The notes: generated by a model not told the origin, from the letters alone. Shown: positions 1 through 8,898, counted from the first letter of the stretch. The stretch is DNA of 64,000 nt from Bryobacter sp964387685 (GCA_964387685.1 CAYLXK010000015.1:62001-126000); one strand, 5' to 3'. Program-made: numbers and translations.

Positions 1-1370
1 GCAACCGCACCATCCATACGCCCCACCTCGACCGCTTGGCTCGCGAAGGCGCGCTCTTCACCAACGCCTACAGCGCAACGCCCACTTGCACCCCCGCGCG
101 CAGCGCCTTGCTTACCGGCCTTTCCCCTTGGAACCACGGCATGCTGGGCTACCAGAACATTCCTGCCGCCTTCGCCTATGAAAAGCCCCGCGCCCTCGCC
201 GAACTCGGCTACCGTACCGTCTCCATCGGCAAGAATCATTTCCAGCCCTGGCGCCTCTCCCACGGCTACCAGCAAATGTTTCTCGACGAACACGTCCAGC
301 GGCGCCCCGGCGAGGAACGCACCGACTACGAATCCTTCTTTTATTCCCAACTCCCCCACGGAAACCCCTACGCAACCGGCCTCGGTTGGAACGACTACGC
401 AGCGCGTCCCTTCGCCCATCCCGAGCGCCTACATCCCACCACCTGGATGGGCGACACGGCCGTGCGTTACCTCGAAGGCCACGACGCCCAGGCGCCCTTC
501 TATTTGAAGGTCTCCTTCATCCGTCCCCATTCGCCCTACGATCCGCCCCAGCGCTTCTGGGATCGTTACCGTGACACCAAGCTCCCCGCCGCACAAAGCG
601 GACCCTGGGCCGATCGCTTTGCCACGCCGTCCTCGGATCGCTCCGACATCTGGCACGGCCGCCTTTCGGAGGCACAAGTGCGCGAATCGCGCCGCGGCTA
701 TTACGCCTGCATCACCCACGTGGACGAACAGATCGGACGCATCCTCGAGACCCTGGAGCGCCGCAAGCTGCTCGAAGAGACGCTCATCGTTTTCACCAGC
801 GACCACGGCGACATGACCGGCGACCAAAACCTCTGGCGCAAATCCTATCCCTACCAGCAGTCCGCGCGCATCCCCATGATCGTGCGTTGGGCCAAAGGCA
901 TGCTGGATGCCCCGCGTGGCCAACGCATTGCCGCGCCGGTAGAGCTCCGCGACATCTTCCCCACCTTCCTCGACGCCGCTGGCCAGGCGCCCGCGCGTCC
1001 CCTCGATGGCGACTCCCTCTTGAAGCTCTGCCGCAACCCGCAATCTCCGTGGCGCCCGTGGATCGACCTCGAGCACGACATCTGCTACAGCCCGCGTAAC
1101 AATTGGAACGCGCTCACCGATGGCCGCGTGAAGTACATCTACCAGGCCTTCGATGGCGAAGAACAACTCTTCAACCTGGCGCAAGACCCCCACGAACTGA
1201 ACGATCTCGCGCCGCGTCCTGAGCACGAAGCGCTGCTGCGCACCTGGCGCGCCCGCATGATCGAACACCTCTCCGTGCGCGGCGAATACTATGTCTCAGG
1301 CGGCAAACTCGTTCCCCGCCCCAAAGGCCGGAATCGTTCGCCGCACTTCCCCCTTAGCGCGAGTCGCTAA
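1..1370 (+). CDS. Sulfatase family hydrolase, 5' end outside window
   Basis: The reading frame is already open at base 3 and runs to TAA at 1368-1370, so the true start lies upstream of the window. It begins just after the usual sulfatase N-terminal metal-binding segment (PHLDRLAREGALFTNAYS is visible). The sulfatase signature CTPAR has its cysteine codon at 87-89; in this family that Cys is converted to formylglycine by a maturase. Also seen are RPHSPYDPP and the FTSDHGD metal-binding motif near the middle, followed by a typical C-terminal region ending in the LFNLAQDPHELNDLA pattern. The family hydrolyses sulfate esters, often on polysaccharides, choline or lipids; substrate cannot be told. 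The 3' end overlaps the convergent gene by 17 bases. Confidence 0.9.
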   Translation, partial: NRTIHTPHLDRLAREGALFTNAYSATPTCTPARSALLTGLSPWNHGMLGYQNIPAAFAYEKPRALAELGYRTVSIGKNHFQPWRLSHGYQQMFLDEHVQRRPGEERTDYESFFYSQLPHGNPYATGLGWNDYAARPFAHPERLHPTTWMGDTAVRYLEGHDAQAPFYLKVSFIRPHSPYDPPQRFWDRYRDTKLPAAQSGPWADRFATPSSDRSDIWHGRLSEAQVRESRRGYYACITHVDEQIGRILETLERRKLLEETLIVFTSDHGDMTGDQNLWRKSYPYQQSARIPMIVRWAKGMLDAPRGQRIAAPVELRDIFPTFLDAAGQAPARPLDGDSLLKLCRNPQSPWRPWIDLEHDICYSPRNNWNALTDGRVKYIYQAFDGEEQLFNLAQDPHELNDLAPRPEHEALLRTWRARMIEHLSVRGEYYVSGGKLVPRPKGRNRSPHFPLSASR

Positions 1371-1761
1371 AGAAGCCGCGCGGCTCTAGTGAAGTGATCA
1401 CCCACCTCTTGCCGCGCTTCTCCAAGCCCACATTGAGCAACTCTCGCTTTTGCCGCGTGGCCAGCCCGTCGCGCCGGGATTTGATCTGCAGGTACCAATC
1501 CACTTGCGCTTTGCCTTCCGCAACGCCGCGCAGCTCTACGCTGGCGCTCACTTCCGCCGCCGCCAAGAGCCCCTCCACCTCTCCGCGCAAGTCCTCGTAG
1601 CCCGGCATGGCTCGGTCGAAAGGCTTCAGAAACGCGCCTGCCAGACCGTTGGCCAGAGCCGACGCCATTTCGCTCAGCACCGCGTTGATCTCCGCCCTTT
1701 CGTCCGCCCACGCGGCCACGCCCACTAGCGCCAGAAAGCTTCTACGAGCGGTAACTGCCAT
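1354..1761 (-). CDS. Small secreted hypothetical protein
   Basis: A 135-residue protein with a short N-terminal export signal (MAVTARRSFLALVGVAAWA), with an Arg pair before the hydrophobic stretch. The remainder is mixed helix and strand and resembles the general shape of NTF2/DUF4440-like proteins (helical first half, then VELRGVAEGKAQVDWYLQIKS and a final WVITSLEPRGF strand), but I do not recognise a named family. The start codon overlaps the end of argJ by 20 bases, so it is probably the last gene of the aroC-def-fmt-argJ operon. Its 3' end overlaps the convergent sulfatase by 17 bases. Confidence 0.7.
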   Translation of the reverse strand: MAVTARRSFLALVGVAAWADERAEINAVLSEMASALANGLAGAFLKPFDRAMPGYEDLRGEVEGLLAAAEVSASVELRGVAEGKAQVDWYLQIKSRRDGLATRQKRELLNVGLEKRGKRWVITSLEPRGFFSDSR

Positions 1762-2920
1762 TGATCTGAATGTAGCCTTCCGTAAAGTCGCAGGTCCAGA
1801 ACTCGGCCTGGCCTCGCCCGCCCCCTTCGATGCGGAAGTCGATCACCACGTCTTTCCCGTCCAGCCGCTGCTTCAGCGCCTCCTCGTCGAAAGGCGCGGC
1901 CAATCCCTTCCGGCACACGCGCTTGCCTTGCAGCAGAATGTCCACCGCCGCCGGATTGAAGCTGGCCCCGGAATAACCGGCCGCCGCGATGATGCGTCCC
2001 CAATTGGCATCGCTGCCGGCTATGGCGGTCTTGACCAGGGGAGAATTCGCAATCGCGCGCCCGATCTTCTCAGCGTCGCTCTCCTTCTTGGCCCCGCTTA
2101 CCAGCACGCGGATCATCTTCTTGGCGCCTTCCCCGTCGCGGGCAATCTGCGCCGCCAGGCTCTGCATCACGCGCACCAGCGCCGCCTCGATCACCGGCAA
2201 CTCGTTCTTGCGCGGCTTTACGCCGCTGCCGCCGTTGGCCAGCAGCACCACCGTATCGTTGGTCGAAGTGTCCCCGTCCACCGTCAACCGGTTGTAGCTG
2301 ACGTTGGTCGCCCGCTTCAGCATGGGCCCCAGCGCCGCCACCGGCACATCGGCGTCCATCAAAATGTAGCCCAGCGTCGTGGCCATGTTCGGTTGAATCA
2401 TCCCCGAACCCTTGGTCATGCCCGCTATACGCACCTTGCCCCCGGCCAAAGCCAGCGTCTCCCCAGCGGTCTTCATCACCAGGTCTGTGGTCAGGATCGC
2501 CCGCGCCACGTCTTCAAAGCGCTCGGCCGCGATCCCCGCCACTAGCGCCGAGATTGCCGTTTCGATCAACAGCGGGTCCAATTCCACGCCAATCACGCCG
2601 GTAGACGACGGCAGAATGCGGTCCTCCTTCACCAGCAACTCGCGCGCCAAAGCCTTGACGCTTCGTTCGGCCACTTTCATCCCGGTCCGCGTCGCGCAAT
2701 TCGCGTTGCCCGCGTTGATCAACAGCGCATTCACCTTGCCGCGGGATTTCTTTAGGTTCTTGCGCGACAATTGCACCGGCGCCGCGGCCACCAGATTCTG
2801 GGTAAACACCGCCGCGGCATTCGCCTCCGGCATACTCACGATCAAAGCCAGATCGTCTTTTTCCGCCTTGCGAATCCCGGCGTAGACCGAGCTATAAAAG
2901 TAGCCCAACGGCAATTCCAT
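1742..2920 (-). CDS. argJ: Bifunctional ornithine acetyltransferase / N-acetylglutamate synthase
   Basis: ArgJ recycles the acetyl group from N-acetylornithine to glutamate in arginine synthesis, and in its bifunctional form also uses acetyl-CoA. The 392-residue length fits the family. The self-cleavage site is clear: GMIQPNMA is followed by TTLG, making Thr181 the N-terminal nucleophile of the beta chain. The STGVIG segment upstream and the C-terminal ending EGYIQINGSYRS are also typical. A good ribosome-binding site (GGAGAGGAG) lies about 8 bases before the ATG. It is the fourth gene of a minus-strand operon after aroC, def and fmt. Whether it is mono- or bifunctional cannot be read from sequence alone. 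Confidence 0.95.
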   Translation of the reverse strand: MELPLGYFYSSVYAGIRKAEKDDLALIVSMPEANAAAVFTQNLVAAAPVQLSRKNLKKSRGKVNALLINAGNANCATRTGMKVAERSVKALARELLVKEDRILPSSTGVIGVELDPLLIETAISALVAGIAAERFEDVARAILTTDLVMKTAGETLALAGGKVRIAGMTKGSGMIQPNMATTLGYILMDADVPVAALGPMLKRATNVSYNRLTVDGDTSTNDTVVLLANGGSGVKPRKNELPVIEAALVRVMQSLAAQIARDGEGAKKMIRVLVSGAKKESDAEKIGRAIANSPLVKTAIAGSDANWGRIIAAAGYSGASFNPAAVDILLQGKRVCRKGLAAPFDEEALKQRLDGKDVVIDFRIEGGGRGQAEFWTCDFTEGYIQINGSYRS

Positions 2921-2935
2921 CTTCGCGCTCCTCTC

Positions 2936-3868
2936 CTAATCGAATCTCTCATTCTCGTCCACCCGCAGTCCATTGCGAAAGTCCACGCCCGTCACGCGCC
3001 TGCGCCCCTCCAACTGCAATTCCAGCAGTTCAATCGTCGTGCCCTCGCCACACGCCACGCGCAAAGGACCTTTCGCACCCAACACCGTTCCCGAGCTTGC
3101 CTCCACCGGCTCGGCCACCCGCGTCGCCCACAGCCGAACAGCCTGCCCCCGGAACTTCGCCGCCGTGCCCGGCCAAGGGTAGAAGCCTCGCGTACGGTTG
3201 TGAATATTCAGCGCGGGCCAAGTCCAATCGATCGCGCCATCGCTTTTGTCCAGGACCGGCGCGTAGGTCGCCTCCCGGTCGTCCTGTGGCTCGGGCACGG
3301 CCGTGCCGGCTGCCAGCCCAGCCAGCGTCTCGATCAATAACTTCGCCCCCATCCCCGCCAGGCGCAATCCCAGTTCCGCCGCATTTTCGTTCGGGTCGAT
3401 CGCGGTCGCGGCCTTCAGCAACATATCTCCCGTATCGAGGCCCGCGTTGATGCGCATCGTCGTCACGCCCGTCTCGGTTTCGCCTTTCGCAATGGCCCAC
3501 TGGATCGGCCCCGCCCCGCGGTACTTGGGCAGCAGCGACCCATGCACATTGATGATGCCGTGCGGCGGAATATCGATGATGCTTTGCGGGATGATCTGCC
3601 CGTAGCCCACCACCACCATCACCTCGGGCGAAAGCGCGCGCATCTCGTCCACGACCTCCGGCTTCCGCACGCGCTCCGGCTGCTTCACCTCTATCCCTAG
3701 GTTCAGCGCGGCTTGCTTAACCGCACTCATCGCCACTGCCTGCCCACGGCCCTTGGGCCGGTCCGGCTGCGTGTATACCGCGCTAATCTTGTGTCCCGCC
3801 TCCACCATCGCCCGCAGCGTCGGCACCGCAAATTCAGGAGTACCGAGAAAGATCGCCCTTAGTCCCAC
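2936..3868 (-). CDS. fmt: Methionyl-tRNA formyltransferase
   Basis: Formylates Met-tRNAfMet with 10-formyltetrahydrofolate for translation initiation. The protein of 310 residues is the usual length. It opens with MGLRAIFLGTPEFAVPTL, carries the formyltransferase motif NVHGSLLPKYRGAGPIQWAI (Asn107 and His109) and the catalytic aspartate in GLDTGD (around 145-148). The C-terminal OB-like domain includes FYPWPGTAAKF. Its ATG overlaps the end of def by 10 bases, the classic def-fmt pairing, so the two are translationally coupled. Confidence 0.97.
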   Translation of the reverse strand: MGLRAIFLGTPEFAVPTLRAMVEAGHKISAVYTQPDRPKGRGQAVAMSAVKQAALNLGIEVKQPERVRKPEVVDEMRALSPEVMVVVGYGQIIPQSIIDIPPHGIINVHGSLLPKYRGAGPIQWAIAKGETETGVTTMRINAGLDTGDMLLKAATAIDPNENAAELGLRLAGMGAKLLIETLAGLAAGTAVPEPQDDREATYAPVLDKSDGAIDWTWPALNIHNRTRGFYPWPGTAAKFRGQAVRLWATRVAEPVEASSGTVLGAKGPLRVACGEGTTIELLELQLEGRRRVTGVDFRNGLRVDENERFD

Positions 3869-4380
3869 TCCCCGGCCTTTTGTAATTTGCGAATTTTTCT
3901 TCGGATCAGATCGCGCTTCAGCGGACTGATGCGATGGATAAACAAGACGCCGTCCAGGTGATCGTTTTCGTGTTGGATGGCGCGGCTCAACAGGTCTTCG
4001 CCTTCGGCCTCAAACCATTGGCCTTCGGCGTTCTGCGCCTTCACGCGCGTCTTCATGGCCCGCGTGACCGGCTCGCGAAATCCAGGGATACTCAGGCAGC
4101 CTTCCTCTTCCGTGATCTTGCCCTCTTTCGCCACGATCTCGGGGTTGATCAAGACCAGCCGCTGCGCCGGATCTTCGCCCGCCGACGGGTCGATTACGGT
4201 CAATCGCTTTTTCAGTCCCACCTGAGGCGCCGCCAAGCCCACGCCCCGAGCGGCATACATCGTGTCGAACATATCGTCGACCAGCTTTTTCAGCTCCGGC
4301 TGGCCAAACTCCTCCGGCTTCACCGGATCGCAAGGCGCCTCCAGCACCGGGTCCCCATACTTCACAATCTTCATCACCAT
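3859..4380 (-). CDS. def: Peptide deformylase
   Basis: Removes the N-formyl group from nascent proteins. The 173-residue protein has all three family motifs: GVGLAAPQVG (46-55), EEGCLSIPG with metal ligand Cys95, and QHENDH with His137, Glu138 and His141. The third motif reads HENDH, a normal variation of HExDH. The first codons read MVMKI, so initiation could be at the first or third codon. It lies 2 bases after aroC and overlaps fmt by 10 bases; formylation and deformylation are thus encoded together. Confidence 0.97.
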   Translation of the reverse strand: MVMKIVKYGDPVLEAPCDPVKPEEFGQPELKKLVDDMFDTMYAARGVGLAAPQVGLKKRLTVIDPSAGEDPAQRLVLINPEIVAKEGKITEEEGCLSIPGFREPVTRAMKTRVKAQNAEGQWFEAEGEDLLSRAIQHENDHLDGVLFIHRISPLKRDLIRRKIRKLQKAGEWD

Positions 4381-4382
4381 CG

Positions 4383-5555
4383 CTAGAAATCCCGTACCTG
4401 TTGTTGATAATTATCGAAGTTGCGCTTGGCCTCGCGCAACGAATCTCCGCCGAATTTCTCGATCATCGCACCGGCCAGCACCAGCGCCACCATGGCCTCG
4501 CCGATCACGCCCGCCGCCGGAATCACCGCCACGTCGCTGCGCTCATAGTTGGCCGTCGTTGCGTCGCGAGTCGGCAGGTCGACGCTTTCCAGCGGTTTAC
4601 GTAGCGTCGAAATCGGCTTCAAATGCCCGCGCACAACGATGTCCTGGCCGTTAGTGATGCCGCCTTCGAGGCCCCCCGCGCGATTGGCGCCGCGGTAGAA
4701 CTGGCGCTCGTCCTTCGAGTAGTGAATCGTATCCTGCACCTTCGAGCCAAAGTTACGGGCGCCCTCGAGCGACGAACCCACTTCCACGCCCTTCACCGCC
4801 TGCATCGAAACGATGGCCTGCGCGAGCTTCCCGTCCAGGCGCGTGTCCCACGCAATATGGGATCCCAGGCCCACCGGCACGCCGTGCGCTCTCACTTCAA
4901 AGATCCCGCCCACGGTGTCCTTGGTGCTGTAGGCCACGTCCACCACGGCCTTAAAGCGCGCCTCGGCTTCCTCGTCCACACTGCCCAGCAGCACGTCGTC
5001 CTTTTCGCTCAAGGCCTTGATCTCTTCCCACGTCGCTTCCCGTCCCAGCTCCTCGTGGCCCACGGCCACCACATGGCTCAGGATCTCAATGCCAAATTCC
5101 GCCAGATAGGCTTTGGCCAGCGCCCCCGCCGCCACGCGCGCCGTAGTCTCTCGCGCGCTCGCGCGTTCCAGGATGTACCGCGCATCGTCGAAATCGTACT
5201 TAATCGCCCCCGCCAGATCCGCGTGGCCCGGGCGCGGCTTCTTCACTTCCTTGAATTTCTCGCCGCTGCCCGTGAAATCTTCCACCGGCAACGCCTCGGT
5301 CCAATTCTTCCAGTCGCGATTCTGAATCAACATCGCAATCGGCGAGCCGATGGTCTTCGAATGCCGCACGCCGCTGACGATATGCGCCGTATCCGTCTCG
5401 ATCTTCATGCGGCCGCCCCGGCCATAGCCCTGCTGGCGGCGCCACAATTCGTGATTTAGTTTTTCGAGGGAAATCGGGACGCCGGAGGGCAGGCCGGTTA
5501 CTGTCGCCACCAAACACTCGCCGTGGCTCTCGCCCGCGGTCTCAAAGCGAAACAT
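4383..5555 (-). CDS. aroC: Chorismate synthase
   Basis: Last step of the shikimate pathway: converts 5-enolpyruvylshikimate-3-phosphate to chorismate using reduced FMN. The N-terminus MFRFETAGESHG contains the conserved first His region, followed by QQGYGRGGRMKIE, and later RASARETTARVAAGALAK, all family signatures. At 390 residues it is the longer, Bacillus-type form. It is the first gene of the operon aroC-def-fmt-argJ, which mixes amino-acid synthesis with translation initiation functions. Confidence 0.96.
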   Translation of the reverse strand: MFRFETAGESHGECLVATVTGLPSGVPISLEKLNHELWRRQQGYGRGGRMKIETDTAHIVSGVRHSKTIGSPIAMLIQNRDWKNWTEALPVEDFTGSGEKFKEVKKPRPGHADLAGAIKYDFDDARYILERASARETTARVAAGALAKAYLAEFGIEILSHVVAVGHEELGREATWEEIKALSEKDDVLLGSVDEEAEARFKAVVDVAYSTKDTVGGIFEVRAHGVPVGLGSHIAWDTRLDGKLAQAIVSMQAVKGVEVGSSLEGARNFGSKVQDTIHYSKDERQFYRGANRAGGLEGGITNGQDIVVRGHLKPISTLRKPLESVDLPTRDATTANYERSDVAVIPAAGVIGEAMVALVLAGAMIEKFGGDSLREAKRNFDNYQQQVRDF

Positions 5556-5629
5556 TTTTGGGTACTAAACTTCAATTCTATCAGCGGTGCACGCGGGCAG
5601 CCGCGGTTTGGCGCGCTTCCCGCATCGCG

Positions 5630-5651
5630 CTAGTCTCAAGCAAGAGACTAG
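5630..5651. promoter_or_regulatory. Inverted repeat before the parD-like antitoxin, probable operator
   Basis: A perfect 8-base inverted repeat, CTAGTCTC and GAGACTAG, separated by AAGCAA, ends 8 bases before the antitoxin ATG. Type II antitoxins usually repress their own operon by binding such palindromes, so this is the likely operator. It sits where it could also affect ribosome access. The role is inferred from position. Confidence 0.5.
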
Positions 5652-5659
5652 ATCCGGCC

Positions 5660-5923
5660 ATGCATTTGCAGCTTTCCGAAGAAACCGAAGAGTTAGTCAT
5701 GAACCAAATTCGTTCCGGGCGCTTTCAGTCCGCCGACGAAGTAGTCCGCGAAGCCATGCGGCGCTTGGACCGTGAGCAGGCTTCCGGCAATTTTGGCCCG
5801 GGGCAGTTAGCCGCTCATCTGGACCAAGGCTTATGTGAGTTGGATCGTGGCGATGCGGTAGACGGAGAAGTCTTACTTCGGGCCTGGATTAGGGAGTTGG
5901 ATCGCGCAATCGCCGAGTCCTAG
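5660..5923 (+). CDS. parD: ParD-like type II antitoxin
   Basis: An 87-residue protein with the ParD ribbon-helix-helix pattern: MHLQLSEETEELVMNQIRSG followed by RFQSADEVVREAMRRLDREQ. An in-frame start 102 bases upstream would add residues unlike the family, so the ATG at 5660 is chosen. The acidic, disordered C-terminal half would wrap the toxin. It is followed 5 bases later by the ParE-like toxin gene and preceded by an inverted repeat. Confidence 0.85.
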   Translation: MHLQLSEETEELVMNQIRSGRFQSADEVVREAMRRLDREQASGNFGPGQLAAHLDQGLCELDRGDAVDGEVLLRAWIRELDRAIAES

Positions 5924-5928
5924 CGCTC

Positions 5929-6198
5929 ATGGCCAGCTATCAGCTTTCGGCCTCTGCACAGCGCGATCTGACGCACCTGTACGAATACTATTGGAAGCAA
6001 GGGGGCCTGCGAGCCGCGTGCAAGTTGTTGCTTCGGCTGGACGAGGCACTTCAACTCCTGGCGGAAAATCCGCTATTGTTCTGGCCCGTCGAGAATTGTC
6101 TAGTCGTCTATCATGCTGAGCGGCGTCCTCTCGGAATCGTGGCCATCCTCCGGCGCGGCCCCGACGCCGAAGCGATTCTTTCCTCCCGGCTGGATTGA
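5929..6198 (+). CDS. parE: ParE/RelE-superfamily toxin
   Basis: An 89-residue basic protein of ParE shape: LSASAQRDLTHLYEYYWKQG, then a helical segment with LLLRLDEALQLLAENP, then beta strands ending in VAILRRGPDAEAILSSRL. ParE toxins poison DNA gyrase, while RelE relatives cleave mRNA; which applies here is not decidable. It lies 5 bases after the antitoxin and presumably shares its mRNA. The 3' end stops one base short of the convergent antiporter gene. Confidence 0.82.
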   Translation: MASYQLSASAQRDLTHLYEYYWKQGGLRAACKLLLRLDEALQLLAENPLLFWPVENCLVVYHAERRPLGIVAILRRGPDAEAILSSRLD

Positions 6199-6199
6199 C

Positions 6200-7273
6200 T
6201 TAGTGCTTCGCCGCGGCCGCCACCGGCAAGAAATAGAACAAGATCCCCAGCATGATGTACACGCCCAATAATTGGACGCCTTCCATCCAGTGGCTCACGC
6301 CATCGTCGGCCACCTGCCCGGTGATGAATACGCTCACCGCCACCGCCAGCACCTCCGCCATGGTGAACACCAAATCCATCGGCTGAGGCGCAATGAAATG
6401 GCTCAGAACAACCAAGAGGGGCCCCACAAACATGGCGATTTGCAGGCTGGAGCCGATCGCAATGGACAAACTCAAATCCATGCGGTTCTTGCGCGCTACG
6501 ACAATCGCCGTCGAATGCTCGGCGGCATTGCCGACAATGGCAACGACAATCACGCCCACGAAAATACTGGACATGCCGAAGGCCTCCGCGGCATGTTCAA
6601 CGCTCGCCACCAGAATTTCGCTTACCACCGCAATCGCGGCGGTGGCCGCCGCCAGGATAGTCAGGGCTTTGCCCGCGCTCCACGCCGCCCCATGGGACTC
6701 TTCGGCGGCCTCGCTGGCAAAGTAGTGCTTGTGCGTCTTGAGGCTGAACAAGAGGCTCAGCCCGTAGATAATCAGCAGCAGAATGGAGATCTCAAGGCTC
6801 AAGTCGCGCTCCACAGCCACCGAGTTGCGCATGCCCGAGGCCAAATAATGGAACGCCGCAGGCAGCACCAGCGAAATCGCCGCCAGCGTCAATAGCGTCG
6901 ATTGAGAACGCGCCGCCTTCGCGCTGAATTTTTGCTCCTGATACTTCAAGCCCCCAGCCAATATAGAGGCGCCCAACACCAGAAGCAGGTTGCCGACAAT
7001 CGAGCCCGTTAGAGACGCTTTCACCACGTCGTACAAGCCGGCTCGCATCGCGCTGATGGCGATAATGAGTTCGGCCGCGTTGCCGAAGGTCGCATTCAAA
7101 AGCCCGCCTACGCTCTCATTCGTCTTGGCGGCCAAATGCTCCGTTGCGTGCCCCAGCCAACCCGCCAGCGGCAAAATCGCCGCGCAAGCCAAGATAAAAA
7201 TCCAGGTTTCACTAACTGCTTTCGACCAGTGTAAGTAAATCACCAACGGCGTCAGAGGCAAAAGCCAATTCAT
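6200..7273 (-). CDS. Calcium/proton antiporter of the CaCA (CAX) family
   Basis: A polytopic membrane protein of 357 residues when started at MNWLLPLTPLVIYLHWSKAV. An upstream in-frame start would add about 50 hydrophilic residues lying inside the preceding gene, so it is rejected. Both halves carry the CaCA alpha-repeat signature: GGLLNATFGNAAELIIAI in the first and GNAAEHSTAIVVARKN in the second. About eleven hydrophobic segments are visible. Family members export Ca2+ in exchange for H+. Its ATG overlaps the TGA of the Hsp70-like gene (ATGA), so it is translationally coupled to it. Confidence 0.93.
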   Translation of the reverse strand: MNWLLPLTPLVIYLHWSKAVSETWIFILACAAILPLAGWLGHATEHLAAKTNESVGGLLNATFGNAAELIIAISAMRAGLYDVVKASLTGSIVGNLLLVLGASILAGGLKYQEQKFSAKAARSQSTLLTLAAISLVLPAAFHYLASGMRNSVAVERDLSLEISILLLIIYGLSLLFSLKTHKHYFASEAAEESHGAAWSAGKALTILAAATAAIAVVSEILVASVEHAAEAFGMSSIFVGVIVVAIVGNAAEHSTAIVVARKNRMDLSLSIAIGSSLQIAMFVGPLLVVLSHFIAPQPMDLVFTMAEVLAVAVSVFITGQVADDGVSHWMEGVQLLGVYIMLGILFYFLPVAAAAKH

Positions 7274-8856
7274 GCTTTGGAGGCCTTTCTCGGCTTTCGT
7301 TTTTTCGCGACGCTGTCCACCGCCAAGGCCTGCTCCTGCTTGCCCCAGCGCGCTAGCGGGTAGAGCCGGGCGTGGCCCGAACTCAGATTCCGGATCTCCA
7401 CGCTGACGCTCCCATTGGAGTCGCACGCGTAGCGCTCCTCCAGTTCGCAGCGGTAGGCTCGGTCGTTGTGCCCGACGGGTATGGAGTCCAGATTCTTGTC
7501 TTTTTCGAGAAACGGATCGAAGGGAAAGTGAATATCGTCCCAGTACGTCAGTTCACCCTCGGGTTGCCCTTCCGGGGATACGCGCGTCGATTCGAGAAAA
7601 CGGAAATGCCCGACATTATGGACGGGCCGGTAGCGGCGCGTTACCGATATCGGGGCGTCGCCCGCTCCCGGCAGCACGGTGCCTTTCAGAAAGATGGGAT
7701 CGAAGACCACGCGAGCCCCCCCGTCGGCCTCGCGCCACACGCCGAAGTATTGGTGAAAGCGCTCCTTGAGCGTATACCCGGACTTTTGATCCGCGTGAAT
7801 GGCTAAGCCAATCGCCGTCGCCGCGCGCATGTAGGCGCTGCGCTTCACCTTGCGGTTGTATTTCTCCCGCAACAGCCGCGCGACCAATGGAAGTTCGCTG
7901 CCGCCCCCGGTCACATAAATCGCCTCTACGCCCTCGATACCGCCATGCAGCTTCAACATATCGTCCGTGGCATACAAGGTTTCGGCCACTAGCGGCCAAG
8001 CCCGCTCGTAGAAGTCGTTCACGGAAATCGTCGCCAGCGCGCCTTCGCCGGCCACCAGTTCTAAATCGATTTCAATTTTGCGCGTGTTCGGGTGTAGCGC
8101 TTCTTTTTTTTCGCGGCATTCTTCCACTAGCAAAAACCATTGCTGCTGGTTTAGCTCGCTCGAGTCCCGCCCGATCTGTTCAAGGGCCATCTCGGCCAGC
8201 ACCAGGTCGAATTCGTCGCCGCCCAGAGTTGGAATGCCTTCGCTGGCGATGACGCTGCGCTCACTCTCCGTCATTGCCACCAGCGAGGCGTCGAAGGTGC
8301 CGCCGCCCAAGTCGTAGACCAGAATCTTGTCCTTAGTGAGCTTATTGCGATGGCCAAACTCGATGGCGGCCGCCGACGGCTCGTTTAACATCGCCAGGAC
8401 CTGAAAACCGGCCAGGCGAAAAGCCTCGGCGGTAACGAAGCGCTGATTGGAATTGGCATGGGCCGGCACGCCTAGAATCACCTCCAGCGGTTCGCCCGCC
8501 TTTAATTCCAGGTTCGAATGCTTCTCGATGGCCTCCCGCAGGGCGCGCGCCAGATCCTGAAAAAGCTCCATGGCGGCAAAACGATGCGGTCCGACGCTCA
8601 CCGGCGTCTGCGGGCCCACCTCGCCCAGCAGGCGCTTCAGACTCCGGACGCTCGCCCATCCGGGCTCCGTTTGCCGGGTCCAAGCCTCCCAACCATAAGC
8701 GCGCCGCCCATCGGATTCCACAGCAAAGGCGGCGAGGGCCGGAAACCAGTCGTGGCTCGAGCCGTCGCCGCAGTCAAAGGAGACAAGCGGATAGTTCCCG
8801 CGGTCCACCCAAGCCACCACGATGCGGGTCGTGCCAAAGTCGACGCCCAGCCTCAA
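7270..8856 (-). CDS. Hsp70-like (DnaK-type) ATPase, short form
   Basis: A 528-residue actin-fold ATPase of the Hsp70 superfamily. The phosphate-1 loop DFGTTRIVVAW lies at 6-16, LGVPAHANSNQR near 129-139, LNEPSAAAIEFG near 158-168, and the phosphate-2 motif VYDLGGGTFDASLV near 180-193. After the roughly 370-residue nucleotide domain there is only a short, divergent beta-rich segment instead of a full DnaK substrate domain with lid, so it is not dnaK itself. The C-terminus is basic (KKRKPRKASKA). It is the first gene of a two-gene unit with the Ca2+/H+ antiporter. Client and role are unknown. Confidence 0.88.
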   Translation of the reverse strand: MRLGVDFGTTRIVVAWVDRGNYPLVSFDCGDGSSHDWFPALAAFAVESDGRRAYGWEAWTRQTEPGWASVRSLKRLLGEVGPQTPVSVGPHRFAAMELFQDLARALREAIEKHSNLELKAGEPLEVILGVPAHANSNQRFVTAEAFRLAGFQVLAMLNEPSAAAIEFGHRNKLTKDKILVYDLGGGTFDASLVAMTESERSVIASEGIPTLGGDEFDLVLAEMALEQIGRDSSELNQQQWFLLVEECREKKEALHPNTRKIEIDLELVAGEGALATISVNDFYERAWPLVAETLYATDDMLKLHGGIEGVEAIYVTGGGSELPLVARLLREKYNRKVKRSAYMRAATAIGLAIHADQKSGYTLKERFHQYFGVWREADGGARVVFDPIFLKGTVLPGAGDAPISVTRRYRPVHNVGHFRFLESTRVSPEGQPEGELTYWDDIHFPFDPFLEKDKNLDSIPVGHNDRAYRCELEERYACDSNGSVSVEIRNLSSGHARLYPLARWGKQEQALAVDSVAKKRKPRKASKA

Positions 8857-8898
8857 GACGCAAGATTCTCCATCCTTCTACTGTAGAGGTTGCGGACT

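Noticed and set aside
429..1268. Long open frame on the minus strand opposite the sulfatase gene
   Set aside because: It is a codon-bias shadow of a clear sulfatase; the translated sequence has no family features.
1607..2545. Long plus-strand frame opposite argJ
   Set aside because: argJ on the other strand has all catalytic features; this frame is Arg/His-rich and not protein-like.
5558..5659. Upstream extension of the ParD-like antitoxin
   Set aside because: The added residues do not resemble the family and the extension would place the inverted repeat inside coding sequence.
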